Shown piece after piece: positions 8,188 through 16,869 of a stretch of DNA of 64,000 bases (position 1 is its first letter; each line of letters starts with the position of its first letter). The DNA lies in NCBI GenBank assembly GCA_033852175.1, contig JAWSUY010000001.1, forward strand, positions 463,408 through 527,407, written 5' to 3'. The notes beneath the pieces are model-generated. The model saw nothing but the letters and a program-made list of their open reading frames with translations. It was not told the DNA's origin and ran no database searches. The stretch comes from Agarilytica sp033852175. GTDB taxonomy: Bacteria; Pseudomonadota; Gammaproteobacteria; Pseudomonadales; Cellvibrionaceae. The translations under genes and the position numbers were made by a program.

Positions 8188-8577
8188 TTGATTTGGTCTA
8201 GTAGCTTTAAGCAGTTTTTTATGGGGCTTGGCGTAGCTTGTCTGATGATATCCTTTGGTATCTATTTACTAGACCCAAACGATCGTGGAATTACGCCAAG
8301 CTCCGGGGAATTTTCTCAAAGTGAAGCAGCACTTATAATGGCTGTAATGGGGCTGCTCCTAATTTTTATTTACTACATTGGAGCGTGGGTGCTTAAGTCT
8401 AACTACCGTGAAGAAAATTCGAGAGACAGGTCTGGCGACAACTGGTGTGTCAAAACACTACACGTGCGTCTTAGATCAGCCACTGCGTGGCTTGAAGGTT
8501 TTTCACGGCGCGTGCTTTGCGCTGAACCACAGCCCCTTAACACTGCTTTTAACATGCATATAACACCCAGTCTTTGA
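8188..8577 (+). CDS. hypothetical two-helix membrane protein, C-terminus possibly extended, 129 aa
   Basis: TTG start behind GAGAGGGAAAT. Two membrane helices (residues 9-27 and 47-68) are followed by about 55 residues rich in Arg, Cys and His with no domain character. The DNA encoding that tail (GGTTTTTCACGGCGCG ... GCGCTGAACC) looks more like degenerate attC or intergenic DNA than coding sequence. The original stop may have been lost by a frameshift near 8410. Confidence 0.45.
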   Translation: MIWSSSFKQFFMGLGVACLMISFGIYLLDPNDRGITPSSGEFSQSEAALIMAVMGLLLIFIYYIGAWVLKSNYREENSRDRSGDNWCVKTLHVRLRSATAWLEGFSRRVLCAEPQPLNTAFNMHITPSL

Positions 8578-8842
8578 AAATTTTTGAGTAATGAATTACA
8601 GATCCAACACTTTTACGAAATTTTCTACTTTTAATTCGAAGGTGTACTATTTTGAGACATAATCAAGAAAATAATAGCGATAAATCCGGTATGATTAGCT
8701 TGGATTGTTACAAATACTACTTGCTATAGGGATATTTCTTTGTAGATATCAACGTCTGTAGGCCGCAAAGGAAAACCGCCTGACAATATACTGAGCTAGT
8801 AGTGTTTGAACAAATTTAATGGGAAATTTAAGGAAGATCAGT

Positions 8843-9181
8843 ATGTATTATAATTGCCAGATAAACAGTAGTAAGCCCGTCGACGTAGAATCTGTTATGT
8901 CTTTTTTTGAATCAAAATTTCAGGGTAAATACGAAGTCGAAAAAGCTTTGGCTCCGGGGCGCGACTTTGTACTTAAAAAAAGCGGTCTCATTGGTATATT
9001 CCTATCGGTTAAGCCTAATGATAAAGGCGCGGTGCTAAAGTTCAATGCTTGCCCACCCTCGATGTTATGGCGATTACTTGGCTTTGTTACTATGTTGATA
9101 TGCCTAATGAAAAGCGGGCCTATTGTGGATGACATTAAGGCGCTAGCGGCATATACGAAGGACATGTCTGCGGAGTCCTAA
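8843..9181 (+). CDS. hypothetical protein, 112 aa
   Basis: The internal ATG at 8843 is preferred over the one at 8819 because AAGGAAG lies 6 bases before it. There is a soluble N-terminal half and one hydrophobic segment near residues 76-92 (MLWRLLGFVTMLICLM). No family recognised. It lies alone on the plus strand in the accessory run. Confidence 0.55.
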   Translation: MYYNCQINSSKPVDVESVMSFFESKFQGKYEVEKALAPGRDFVLKKSGLIGIFLSVKPNDKGAVLKFNACPPSMLWRLLGFVTMLICLMKSGPIVDDIKALAAYTKDMSAES

Positions 9182-9396
9182 GAATTAATTTACCCCGTAT
9201 ATATGATGGTTGCAGGTCTTGCGTTTTCTCCCGAGCATAAAATGATGCCATTACGCCAAGTTTAGGTCGACGAATATGTTGTTGTGTCTTACTGAGGGGG
9301 TCAACCTATTGCAAAGGAAAATTTCAAAGTCCTAGCCACTGCCTTCCACATTGCAATCCCTTGATTCTCAAGGGATTGCTCTCGGATGAAAACCAC

Positions 9397-9870
9397 TTGA
9401 TCAAAATAATTAGCGTATTAATTCTCTCCACGCTCTTGGTGGGCTGCCCAAATACAGACGCCAGGGTCAAGAACCCTACACCGAAAGATATTGAAGGTGT
9501 TTGGGAGGCTTTATATGACAATAGTACAATTCCATACCTGTTATTGCGGATGGACGACAAAGGAATAGGAAAGGTGATTGGCGCAGGCGACGAAGGTGCC
9601 GGAAAGATATTTGACTTACACTCGTTTGAGACTCTTCAGAAGTCCTTCTTCATTATCGCTGAGCTAGCTACTGACGAAGAGGACGCTGATGATGAGGTAA
9701 TGAAATTCGAGGGTACACTATCCGATGGGTTGCTATGCTTTGCATCAATAAACCCAGACGAAGAAGCAGAAACGCCGGATGCGGAACTTAATATCTGTTT
9801 TGCCCGATTTAAAAAACTGGCAGAATACAGGAAGTCGGCACTGGCGATAGGGGATGAGCTATTGCTCTAA
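9397..9870 (+). CDS. hypothetical lipoprotein, about 157 aa
   Basis: A lipoprotein signal (SVLILSTLLVGCP) gives a lipobox Cys. The TTG at 9397 yields a normal signal peptide; a longer frame opens with TTG at 9361 but has no ribosome-binding site. The mature protein is acidic, starting after a VEGVWEALYD-like segment (residues DIEGVWEALYDN) that recalls lipocalin-like or DUF-type small outer-membrane lipoproteins. No firm family. Confidence 0.6.
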   Translation: MIKIISVLILSTLLVGCPNTDARVKNPTPKDIEGVWEALYDNSTIPYLLLRMDDKGIGKVIGAGDEGAGKIFDLHSFETLQKSFFIIAELATDEEDADDEVMKFEGTLSDGLLCFASINPDEEAETPDAELNICFARFKKLAEYRKSALAIGDELLL

Positions 9871-9913
9871 ATTTTCAATCAAGCGCAGCAATCATTGAAA
9901 AATGGAATATACG

Positions 9914-10489
9914 ATGAACGACGATATTATTGATTACCCTGCAGCATTTCATGACATCTCCACAGAAACTAAGACTATGGATTTCCATCAAGTTTCGGAT
10001 GGAAAGCTAGGCTCGCTGCTGTCGACGCTTTGCGCGAGCAAACAAAAAGGGACTTTCCTAGAGTTGGGAACTGGGAGTGGGCTATCAACATCTTGGATGT
10101 TGTCAGGGATGTGCCAGTCATCATCTCTTGTAACCGTGGATGACGACGTGTCACTTGTGGCTATTGCCAAGAATTTTCTGGGGCATGACAAGCGAGTGCG
10201 ATTTGTTGTTGATCAGGGCGAAGCGCTTATTGATACACTGGAGCCTGAGTCATTTGATCTAATATTCGCCGACACATGGCCCGGAAAGTACTTTCATCTA
10301 GAAGAAACTTTAGATCTACTCAAAACTGGGGGAATGTACATTATCGATGATATGCTACCCCAAGAAAACTGGCCGGAAGGGCATGAAAATAAAGCCGCTA
10401 CGTTAGTGAGTGCTCTATCGCGGAAAGAGAACTTTACGATGACCAAATTGAATTGGTCTACCGGCATTGTTATTTGCACGAAAAAATAA
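9914..10489 (+). CDS. class I SAM-dependent O-methyltransferase-like protein, 191 aa
   Basis: The ATG at 9914 is preferred (GGAATATACG before it) to one at 9902. Rossmann-type methyltransferase: motif I LELGTGSGLSTSW, motif II acidic end VTVDDD, then DLIFADTWPGKYFHLEETLDLL and a GGMYIIDDML strand as in family 3 O-methyltransferases (YrrM-type). It binds S-adenosylmethionine; the substrate is unknown. Monocistronic in appearance. Confidence 0.8.
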   Translation: MNDDIIDYPAAFHDISTETKTMDFHQVSDGKLGSLLSTLCASKQKGTFLELGTGSGLSTSWMLSGMCQSSSLVTVDDDVSLVAIAKNFLGHDKRVRFVVDQGEALIDTLEPESFDLIFADTWPGKYFHLEETLDLLKTGGMYIIDDMLPQENWPEGHENKAATLVSALSRKENFTMTKLNWSTGIVICTKK

Positions 10490-10586
10490 TGTGTATTTGA
10501 TGAAGATGAATGAATCAGATCGCGCTTTCGGTAAAATCATTACCGATTCTAGCGTGATGCATTTTTAGTTTTGGAGGTTGTACAAC

Positions 10587-10997
10587 GTGGAAAGAAAAGC
10601 TAGATGTTCATGTGGCCAGTTACGCATTACCGTGAAGGGCGATCCACAAGTAGTCGTCGTATGTCATTGCACTAGATGCCAAATACGAACGGGGTCGGTG
10701 TTTGGCGTTTCTTCGTATTTTGGAGATGACACTGTAGTTTCGATTGAAGGTAACTCTAAGACGCTTGAACGTACGAATGATGCCGGCCGAAAATCGAAAC
10801 GAGATTTTTGCCCTGATTGCGGCACTACTGTTTTTTGGAAGACGTATTCGTTTCCAGAAAGTACGGGTATTGCTGTCGGTTGTTTTGCAGATCCTACGTT
10901 TCCGGCGCCGAAAGCTTCGGTGTGGAATTCATCAAAGCATGATTGGGTTAATTTACCTGAAGATATGCCGTGCTCTGATACGCAAGAATTTGGTTAG
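10587..10997 (+). CDS. GFA/CENP-V family zinc protein, 136 aa
   Basis: GTG start with GGAGG 9 bases upstream; an in-frame TTG at 10578 touches the ribosome-binding site and is unlikely. Zinc ligands of the GFA fold are present: CSCGQLRITVKG, then VCHCTRCQIRTGS, then FCPDCGTTVFW. The family is named after glutathione-dependent formaldehyde-activating enzyme, but most members have no demonstrated activity. Length fits (about 130 residues). Confidence 0.88.
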   Translation: MERKARCSCGQLRITVKGDPQVVVVCHCTRCQIRTGSVFGVSSYFGDDTVVSIEGNSKTLERTNDAGRKSKRDFCPDCGTTVFWKTYSFPESTGIAVGCFADPTFPAPKASVWNSSKHDWVNLPEDMPCSDTQEFG

Positions 10998-11062
10998 TTA
11001 CATTCTCGGCTTGGTAAGGGCGTTCACCCTCTTAAAGATGGTTATTACAACAAGGAAAAATT

Positions 11063-11518
11063 ATGGCCAGACAAAATGATAGCGTTGTTTGGATTCTATT
11101 CGCTTATTTATTTAGCTTCTCGTCTTTAGCCGCAGCATATTTTGTTGCGAATGAGATGATCGACCCTAGCAACCTCAATGCGGGCCTTGGCGATAATAAA
11201 CTTGAGCGAATTACTGAGTCAGTAAGGAAGTATAGAGCGGTCATAACAATCGGCACTATTTTCACTGTCCTTTCTTGGTTTGTCATCGCCATTCAGACAT
11301 TTCGTCTAGCCGCGCACGGAAAAGTGTACTTTATTTCCTCTTATATTTGGGGCGGTATTTATGTCTTACTGTCACCGAGCATAATCATTTTCGTTGGTCC
11401 AGTCTTAATCATGATAAGTTTAAACCGCCAGAAGATTTTACACCCTGAACAGTTTGAAGAGCCGGATATATCACCGGCTGATCGAGTCAAAGCATCAAGC
11501 AGTGAAAATAGTGTATGA
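11063..11518 (+). CDS. hypothetical three-helix membrane protein, 151 aa
   Basis: ATG with AAGGAAAAATT before it. Membrane helices lie near residues 7-25, 55-75 and 92-120. The C-terminal tail is charged. The arrangement resembles DUF2569/DUF4149-like small membrane proteins, but I cannot assign it. Separate ribosome-binding site and spacer suggest its own unit. Confidence 0.6.
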   Translation: MARQNDSVVWILFAYLFSFSSLAAAYFVANEMIDPSNLNAGLGDNKLERITESVRKYRAVITIGTIFTVLSWFVIAIQTFRLAAHGKVYFISSYIWGGIYVLLSPSIIIFVGPVLIMISLNRQKILHPEQFEEPDISPADRVKASSSENSV

Positions 11519-11593
11519 ATATATCGGCTCTAGTAATCCATCGAATTAAAACTTAATCTGAACAAATAATTAATTCCACTCAAAGAGAATCAT

Positions 11594-11866
11594 ATGAATA
11601 TAAAAACAATAGCCATCCCAGCCATTAGTACGTTGATGCTCTCTCTTTCTTGTGTCGTATTTTCACACGAGCATGAACACGAAAAGTCCGAGAAACCAGA
11701 CGGAAAACAGAATTACACGATGTGTGCAGCCATTAGGATGAAAGAAGTCAACCTTGGTCATATTATTAAGAACCCAGACAAGTATTCAACTCACATCCCT
11801 GAAGGTTGGTCGGTAGTAAGTGGGACTGGGGGAGACGGTCACCCTAAGTTATTGATTTGTCGATAA
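11594..11866 (+). CDS. small exported His-rich protein, 90 aa
   Basis: ATG with AGAGAATC before it. A signal peptide (IAIPAISTLMLSLSCVVF, then SHEHEHEHEK-like His/Glu run) is followed by about 60 residues containing two Cys (TMCAA and LLICR ends). The HEHEHE stretch after the cleavage site could bind metal. No family recognised; periplasmic location inferred. Confidence 0.6.
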   Translation: MNIKTIAIPAISTLMLSLSCVVFSHEHEHEKSEKPDGKQNYTMCAAIRMKEVNLGHIIKNPDKYSTHIPEGWSVVSGTGGDGHPKLLICR

Positions 11867-12136
11867 GACTCATGCCTATACCCAACATTTAGTCTCTGGC
11901 GGTGAAAGTGGGCGTAATTTGTCCACTACATAGCTTCCTTTTTTGTTCATTCCATCGATTAGTCCACAGACTGCCCAGCGCCTACGCTTAGTATTGAACA
12001 ACCTGCTTATGCCAGATACCCAATAGTAACGTGGCTTTCTTTTTGCGCTTGTGCTTTTGATGTAGTATCGGCGCTTCAGTTTGAGTCCTTTCTGTTTTTA
12101 CGAAGCAAATCTATTTTTGAATATGAGTTCAGTTGC

Positions 12137-13243
12137 ATGAATGTCGACGGTAACCCTTTTAGAACTATTTCCCTGGCCGAAGATAATTGGCGAGTGGTGA
12201 TTATTGATCAAACACTGCTTCCACATAAATTTGAGACCATAGCCCTTGAATCCCTTGAGGATACGGCGCAAGCCATTAACGATATGCAGGTACGCGGCGC
12301 CCCATTAATTGGCGCTACCGCAGCTTACGGTGTGGCACTTGCCATGCGGAACGATCCATCAAATGCGATGCTTTCCCATGCTTACCAAAACCTATTGGAT
12401 ACGCGACCGACTGCCGTGAATCTTCGCTGGGCCTTAGATGAGATGACAAGTACGCTAACGAATCTACCACCGGAAGAACGGCAATCAGCAGCCTATGAAC
12501 GCGCCGCTGCTTTATGCAATGAAGATGTGGAAATCTGTTCAAGCATTGGTGATCACGGGGTTAAGCTAATCGAAACCCTTTGGGAGCAGAAGGGGAAGAG
12601 CGGGGTTGTTAATGTACTCACTCATTGCAACGCCGGCTGGCTGGCCACGGTTGATTGGGGTACGGCCTTAGCGCCCATTTATAAAGCTCACAATAAGGGT
12701 ATACCCATTCATGTATGGGTAGATGAAACCCGGCCTCGCAACCAGGGCTTTAATCTCACAGCTTGGGAGCTGGGCAAACACGGTGTGCCCCATACGATTA
12801 TTGTGGATAACGTTGGCGGTCATTTGATGCAACACGGTCAGGTGGACATGTGTATCGTGGGTACAGATCGAACGACACGCACGGGGGATGTGTGTAATAA
12901 AATTGGGACATATTTAAAGGCATTGGCGGCTAAGGATAGTCACATTCCCTTTTATGTCGCGCTTCCCAGCCCCACTATTGATTGGACGACGCGAGATGGA
13001 TTAAGTGAAATACCCATTGAACAACGGAGCGGCTCTGAAGTAACGCATATTTCCGGCCGTGCTGACGACGGCAGTGTTCAAACGATTTGTATTTCCCCTG
13101 AAGGCAGTGTCGCTGCCAACTATGGTTTTGATGTGACGCCCGCGAGATTGATCACGGGTTTGATCACAGAACGCGGTGTCACTGATGCGACAGAGGAGGG
13201 GCTTACGAAACTGTTCCCAGATGAGGCTGGCATTACAAAATGA
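12137..13243 (+). CDS. mtnA: S-methyl-5-thioribose-1-phosphate isomerase
   Basis: 368 residues, normal for MtnA. It catalyses isomerisation of 5-(methylthio)ribose-1-phosphate (and 5-deoxyribose-1-phosphate) to the ribulose form in the cytoplasm. Diagnostic features: MQVRGAPLIGATAAYG near residue 53, THCNAG with the catalytic Cys near residue 163, and VGTDRTTRTGDVCNKIGTY with the catalytic Asp near residue 242, matching the Cys160/Asp240 pair of characterised MtnA; the eIF2B-like fold distinguishes it from ribose isomerases. It overlaps the next gene by 4 bases (ATGA), so the two are co-translated. No mtnK or mtnP is nearby. Confidence 0.95.
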   Translation: MNVDGNPFRTISLAEDNWRVVIIDQTLLPHKFETIALESLEDTAQAINDMQVRGAPLIGATAAYGVALAMRNDPSNAMLSHAYQNLLDTRPTAVNLRWALDEMTSTLTNLPPEERQSAAYERAAALCNEDVEICSSIGDHGVKLIETLWEQKGKSGVVNVLTHCNAGWLATVDWGTALAPIYKAHNKGIPIHVWVDETRPRNQGFNLTAWELGKHGVPHTIIVDNVGGHLMQHGQVDMCIVGTDRTTRTGDVCNKIGTYLKALAAKDSHIPFYVALPSPTIDWTTRDGLSEIPIEQRSGSEVTHISGRADDGSVQTICISPEGSVAANYGFDVTPARLITGLITERGVTDATEEGLTKLFPDEAGITK

Positions 13244-13950
13244 ATGATTTAGAGTTACGTAATAACCTTATTGCTACCGCCATCGCGTTAAACACCAGCG
13301 GTATCAATCAAGGGACTTCTGGCAATGTTTCTGTTCGCACTGAAACTGGTTTTTTAATCACTCCGTCCGGAATGCAATACGCGGAGCTGGAGCCAAGTGA
13401 TGTGGTGTTAATGGATTTTAATGGGGGCTTTGATTCTGACCGAAAGCCTTCTAGTGAATGGCGTTTTCATCTCGAAATTTATCGGCATAGCGACGATGAA
13501 GAGAAAAACAACGGCGAAGGTAAAGATGGGAACAGTGAGTATAAAGTTGGCGCTATCGTCCATACGCATTCCACTTACGCCACGGCCATCGCTTGCTTAA
13601 AACGATGCATTCCCGCGTTTCATTATATGGTCGCTGTGGCAGGAGGTCACGATATCCGCTGCGCGCCTTACGCAACTTTTGGCTCACAAGAACTTTCTGA
13701 TTATGCCATTGAAGCCTTGGTCGATAGAAAAGCCTGCTTACTTGCCCACCATGGCGTTATTGCCACGGGGGCAAACCTTGCCAAGGCTTTTGCTTTGGCC
13801 GGTGAGGTGGAAACCCTCGCGCATCAGTATCTTGAAGCGCTTAAGGTTGGCCAACCCGAAACGCTTTCTCGTGATGAGATGGACAGGGTTGTTGAGAAGT
13901 TCAAAACTTATGGTGCGCAGGCTCAGCAAAAAAGGGGGGCAGGGCAGTAA
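13240..13950 (+). CDS. class II (zinc) aldolase, FucA/Ald2-like
   Basis: 236 residues, aldolase class II/adducin fold. GTSGNVSVR and ITPSGMQY form the phosphate-binding region. SSEWRFHLEIYR carries the catalytic acid. HTHSTYATAIACL and LLAHHGVIATG give the three zinc histidines. Coupled to mtnA by ATGA. The mtnA-aldolase pairing is that of the 5-deoxyribose/methylthioribose salvage route (DHAP shunt), where the aldolase splits 5-(methylthio)ribulose-1-P or 5-deoxyribulose-1-P to dihydroxyacetone phosphate plus an aldehyde. A loop of about 15 residues (EEKNNGEGKDGN region) after the acid motif is unusual. Fuculose-phosphate aldolase is the alternative reading, less likely in this context. Confidence 0.85.
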   Translation: MNDLELRNNLIATAIALNTSGINQGTSGNVSVRTETGFLITPSGMQYAELEPSDVVLMDFNGGFDSDRKPSSEWRFHLEIYRHSDDEEKNNGEGKDGNSEYKVGAIVHTHSTYATAIACLKRCIPAFHYMVAVAGGHDIRCAPYATFGSQELSDYAIEALVDRKACLLAHHGVIATGANLAKAFALAGEVETLAHQYLEALKVGQPETLSRDEMDRVVEKFKTYGAQAQQKRGAGQ

Positions 13951-14164
13951 AGTAACATTCTGGCGGCTGAATATTTATTCTCATTTCTGTATCCGTCATT
14001 AGAAGGAACTCCCTCAACAATTCTTCCTTATTAATATCTGAAACCCCGCATTTACTTACCCCGTTATCTAACACTCGTAAAAGTAGCCAGTAGCGTAGGA
14101 GGTTGTTAGAGTAACTCCGCTTTTAGAGCAAAATAATTTAGCGAACACTTAAAGGGTTAAGTAA

Positions 14165-14464
14165 ATGACTGATATGAAGAAAATCTATATCAAACAAGAC
14201 GCGGAGAGCAGCGCACTCACCATCGCGTGTAGACTCATATCTGACGATGACCCTCAAATACAGTTAGTGCCTGGTGAATGGGTAAAAGTGGCCACCTGCC
14301 CCCCCGGCAATCACCAATTGCGAGTCGGCTCTATCCTCGCTTCAGGGAAACAAGCTGTGACTCTTCATTTGAACGGTCTTACACATAATTCAAACGATAA
14401 GATTGAGGAGCTGTTCTTTTCCCCTACCGATGGATCTCTCTATGATCTAGAGATTCAAGAATGA
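14165..14464 (+). CDS. hypothetical protein, 99 aa, coupled to exported partner
   Basis: ATG with AAAGGG 7-8 bases upstream. Soluble beta-rich protein (QIQLVPGEWVKVATCPPGNHQLRVGSI) of no recognised family. The ATGA overlap with the following exported protein gene indicates an operon of two. A jelly-roll or Ig-like beta domain is plausible but unproven. Confidence 0.6.
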   Translation: MTDMKKIYIKQDAESSALTIACRLISDDDPQIQLVPGEWVKVATCPPGNHQLRVGSILASGKQAVTLHLNGLTHNSNDKIEELFFSPTDGSLYDLEIQE

Positions 14465-15549
14465 AAATACAATTTTCTTTAGTGGGGTTGCTCTTCGCAT
14501 CCAGTTTCGCATTTTCTGATATTGAAAGCCTGACGGCGTCAGATTTATCTTCGCCTTTTTCTGGACCTACCAGTATTTTGAGTTTGGATATCGCAAAAGA
14601 TAAAAAGACGGCGGAATTGAAGTTTAAGGCTTGGGACTTGGGAAAAAAAACGACCACCAGCATTTCTGTAAAATCCCCATTTGATAAGGACAGTGGAGAA
14701 TCGTCTTTTGCCAATTTCGATGGCCTTGGCGACTCAGCGACCATCACTTTTGGATTGGACTCTAAGATAATCGGAAATTTAGGCGCTAACAACACAGCCG
14801 AAAGTAATAACAAAGAACTGTGTCAAAAATACATGCTGAAAGACAAAAAGAGTTCTTGCTCGTATGGCACTGTAAAGACTGCTGCTGAGAAGTTTTTTTC
14901 CGACAACAGTAAAGATGCCAATCTGGTCATCTGCAACGCTTTTGGTTTTAATCAACTCCAGTGTAATAAGGATGATTTCCCGGCCTTACTCGCGGAACAG
15001 TATGCCAAACAACGTTCAGCTGTTTTTGCACCGCTTACAAGCGCGCACCTTATTCCAGTCAAGCTCACGTATGGTAAGGCTAGCTATAAATATTTGGATG
15101 TTGATAGCTTAGCAACGGAAAAAAACAGCTTAGGTGCTCTTGCGGCATCTATCGGTTATGGCTTTCTCACGCATAAGTGGTTTGCTGGGACGACTTTGGC
15201 TTATCAAAAATACCATAAGGCTGGGGATACAAAATCGTATTGCACTTCTATCAATGAATCTTCTTCTGCTACACAATGTGAGAACATTGCTTTTGGCGAC
15301 CCTACTAAGAAGGTCCGCCATAATCTCTCTTTTGAATTCAGATACCGGGCTGTAAATGAAAAATTTGCGATTGGTATTAAAGTCACCAGTGATGTCAAAA
15401 ATTCTGAAGAAGCAGTGGAAATTCCTATCTACTTTTTACAGCCCAATAAATACGGCCTGAGTACTGGCGTGAAAATAGGGTGGGACTCAATAGGAAAAGA
15501 TGTGGGTGTTACGCTTTTCTTTGGGACTTCATTTGCGTTTTTTAAATAG
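14461..15549 (+). CDS. hypothetical exported protein, 362 aa
   Basis: A signal peptide (FSLVGLLFASSFAFS, cleavage near residue 19) and a long soluble region. The C-terminal half alternates strands with aromatic ends (GALAASIGYGFLTHKWFAGTTLAYQKY; LSFEFRYRAV; YGLSTGVKIGWD; GVTLFFGTSFAFFK), and the final residue is preceded by Phe. This pattern looks like an outer-membrane beta-barrel C-terminus. No family assigned. It is the second gene of a two-gene unit and faces a convergent lipoprotein gene across a shared terminator. Confidence 0.6.
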   Translation: MKIQFSLVGLLFASSFAFSDIESLTASDLSSPFSGPTSILSLDIAKDKKTAELKFKAWDLGKKTTTSISVKSPFDKDSGESSFANFDGLGDSATITFGLDSKIIGNLGANNTAESNNKELCQKYMLKDKKSSCSYGTVKTAAEKFFSDNSKDANLVICNAFGFNQLQCNKDDFPALLAEQYAKQRSAVFAPLTSAHLIPVKLTYGKASYKYLDVDSLATEKNSLGALAASIGYGFLTHKWFAGTTLAYQKYHKAGDTKSYCTSINESSSATQCENIAFGDPTKKVRHNLSFEFRYRAVNEKFAIGIKVTSDVKNSEEAVEIPIYFLQPNKYGLSTGVKIGWDSIGKDVGVTLFFGTSFAFFK

Positions 15550-15561
15550 GGATGTGGATAT

Positions 15562-15596
15562 AATTCTTCCGAGCATATCACTGCTCGGAAGAAATT
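15562..15596. terminator. bidirectional hairpin between convergent genes
   Basis: A perfect 12-bp stem TTCTTCCGAGCA / TGCTCGGAAGAA with a 6-base loop, flanked by AT-rich sequence on both sides. It lies between the stop codons of a plus- and a minus-strand gene and can serve both. Confidence 0.75.
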
Positions 15597-15613
15597 TATT
15601 ATCTAGTCTAAAT

Positions 15614-16126
15614 TTACTCAGATAGGTAGGCAACAACCTTCGGGTCGTTAAGAAACTCCATTACAGACTCAGCTATACAACCATCAAGATCTTGTTGAAC
15701 AACTCCACTTCCGTGATTGACTGTTTTTTCAATTATAACTCCGTTTCCTAAGGTCGCGGTGAATCGAAGCTCACTCTTCCAGTAAAACGCGATATACGTA
15801 CTTTTGAGATAAGTAATAGTAAGGTCTATCGTTTTTGAATGGTTTTCAGAAACTGAGTTAGAATTTTTGATTATCTCTTTTGTCGTTTGATCAACCATAA
15901 CCTGGGTAATAGCTTTGTAATCCGAAGCCAGTTTCGTACCCATATAAGAATAGACGATCGCCTCATCTGTTGAACCTTGAACGTTAGATACCGTCACATC
16001 ACCATTAACCGTAAACGGCTGAATTAACCCGGTCCTCAATTCGTATTCTGCCGGAACATAGGGAATAACACCGCATCCTGCTAAAAAGAACATAACGAAT
16101 GTATATACTGTTAACCTTAATTTCAT
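15614..16126 (-). CDS. hypothetical lipoprotein, 170 aa
   Basis: ATG at 16126 preferred, with GAGGTGG 4 bases upstream (a TTG 12 bases earlier lies in the ribosome-binding site). Lipoprotein signal: LTVYTFVMFFLAGCG, lipobox Cys about residue 18. The mature protein has an N-terminal beta strand pattern and ends DLDGCIAESVMEFLND. No family recognised. Membrane-anchored periplasmic location inferred. Confidence 0.7.
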   Translation of the reverse strand: MKLRLTVYTFVMFFLAGCGVIPYVPAEYELRTGLIQPFTVNGDVTVSNVQGSTDEAIVYSYMGTKLASDYKAITQVMVDQTTKEIIKNSNSVSENHSKTIDLTITYLKSTYIAFYWKSELRFTATLGNGVIIEKTVNHGSGVVQQDLDGCIAESVMEFLNDPKVVAYLSE

Positions 16127-16449
16127 TTCCCACCTCAATATAGATTTTTGTTTATCGTTCCCATACCGAAATAGGTAGGTTCAACAACGAAAATTAGTGT
16201 TTTGTTTCTATTGCACCACTACCTCAAACCTAGGCACATACAACCGTGTGAACTTAAACGATATGGCACGCGATTGCTAGCATTATCAGCCTAGACCAAT
16301 GGCGATCAATACAGGTTCTAAGACAAGAATCGAACCGAGTATTCGCGCTCGATATTGTGTGGTGCTTTGATTTCATGCGTGGTAATTTTACGCTCGCTAA
16401 TCATTTTTCACATAACCCCCCTCTCAACATATGCCTGCCACGAAATAAT
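16127..16449. other. intergenic region, no gene supported
   Basis: Separates a minus-strand lipoprotein from a plus-strand VOC protein, so it must hold two divergent promoters. I could not pick a clear pair. The VOC frame is open upstream to 16357, but those codons lack a ribosome-binding site and do not belong to the domain. Confidence 0.5.
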
Positions 16450-16821
16450 ATGAACCTAAATCAAGTTACCGTTCAATCCACTAACATTGTCGATTCTATT
16501 TTCTTTTACCAGAAATTAGGACTAAAGCTAATCGTCGAAAGTGACCACTATGCACGTTTTGAGTGTCCAAACGGAAACGCTACGTTTTCGGTGCATGCCA
16601 CTGGTACACCACAAACCGGCAATACGGTCGTTTATTTTGAGATAGCAGATCTAGACTCTAAAGTAAGGAACTTGGAATCGAACGGCATCCTTTTTAGCAA
16701 GCCGCCAACTAAGGAACCCTGGCTATGGTACGAAGCTAGGATGATTGACCCTTCAGGAAACGAGGTCTGCATATATTCAGCTGGTGATAATAGAAAAAAC
16801 CCACCTTGGCGAGTGGGTTAG
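16450..16821 (+). CDS. VOC (glyoxalase/bleomycin-resistance fold) protein, 123 aa
   Basis: Start set at the ATG beginning MNLNQVTVQSTNIVDS, where the domain starts. The first beta-alpha-beta module has FYQKLGLKLIVESDHYARFECPNG, and the second ends EARMIDPSGNEVCIYSAGD, with the Glu of the metal site. The single-domain size fits dimeric VOC proteins. Substrate unknown; no specific residues for glyoxalase I or fosfomycin resistance stand out. Confidence 0.8.
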   Translation: MNLNQVTVQSTNIVDSIFFYQKLGLKLIVESDHYARFECPNGNATFSVHATGTPQTGNTVVYFEIADLDSKVRNLESNGILFSKPPTKEPWLWYEARMIDPSGNEVCIYSAGDNRKNPPWRVG

Positions 16822-16869
16822 AATACTGACCGGCCATACTCTCTTTCTCGTTACGACATTGGTATTAAA

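Noticed and set aside
9871..9903. ATTTTCAAT/ATTGAAAAT stem as a terminator
   Set aside because: AT-only stem with a 14-base loop, no T run, and it overlaps the ribosome-binding site of the next gene.
2293..12136. Integron integrase gene within the cassette-rich part
   Set aside because: No tyrosine-recombinase frame of about 320 residues appears on either strand in the window.
13679..14002. 107-codon frame overlapping the aldolase gene
   Set aside because: Alternative frame within a well-supported gene; no homologous character.
14066..14111. TCTAAC...GTTAGA pair as a further attC site
   Set aside because: Only about 45 bases apart and no inner palindrome; too short and isolated.
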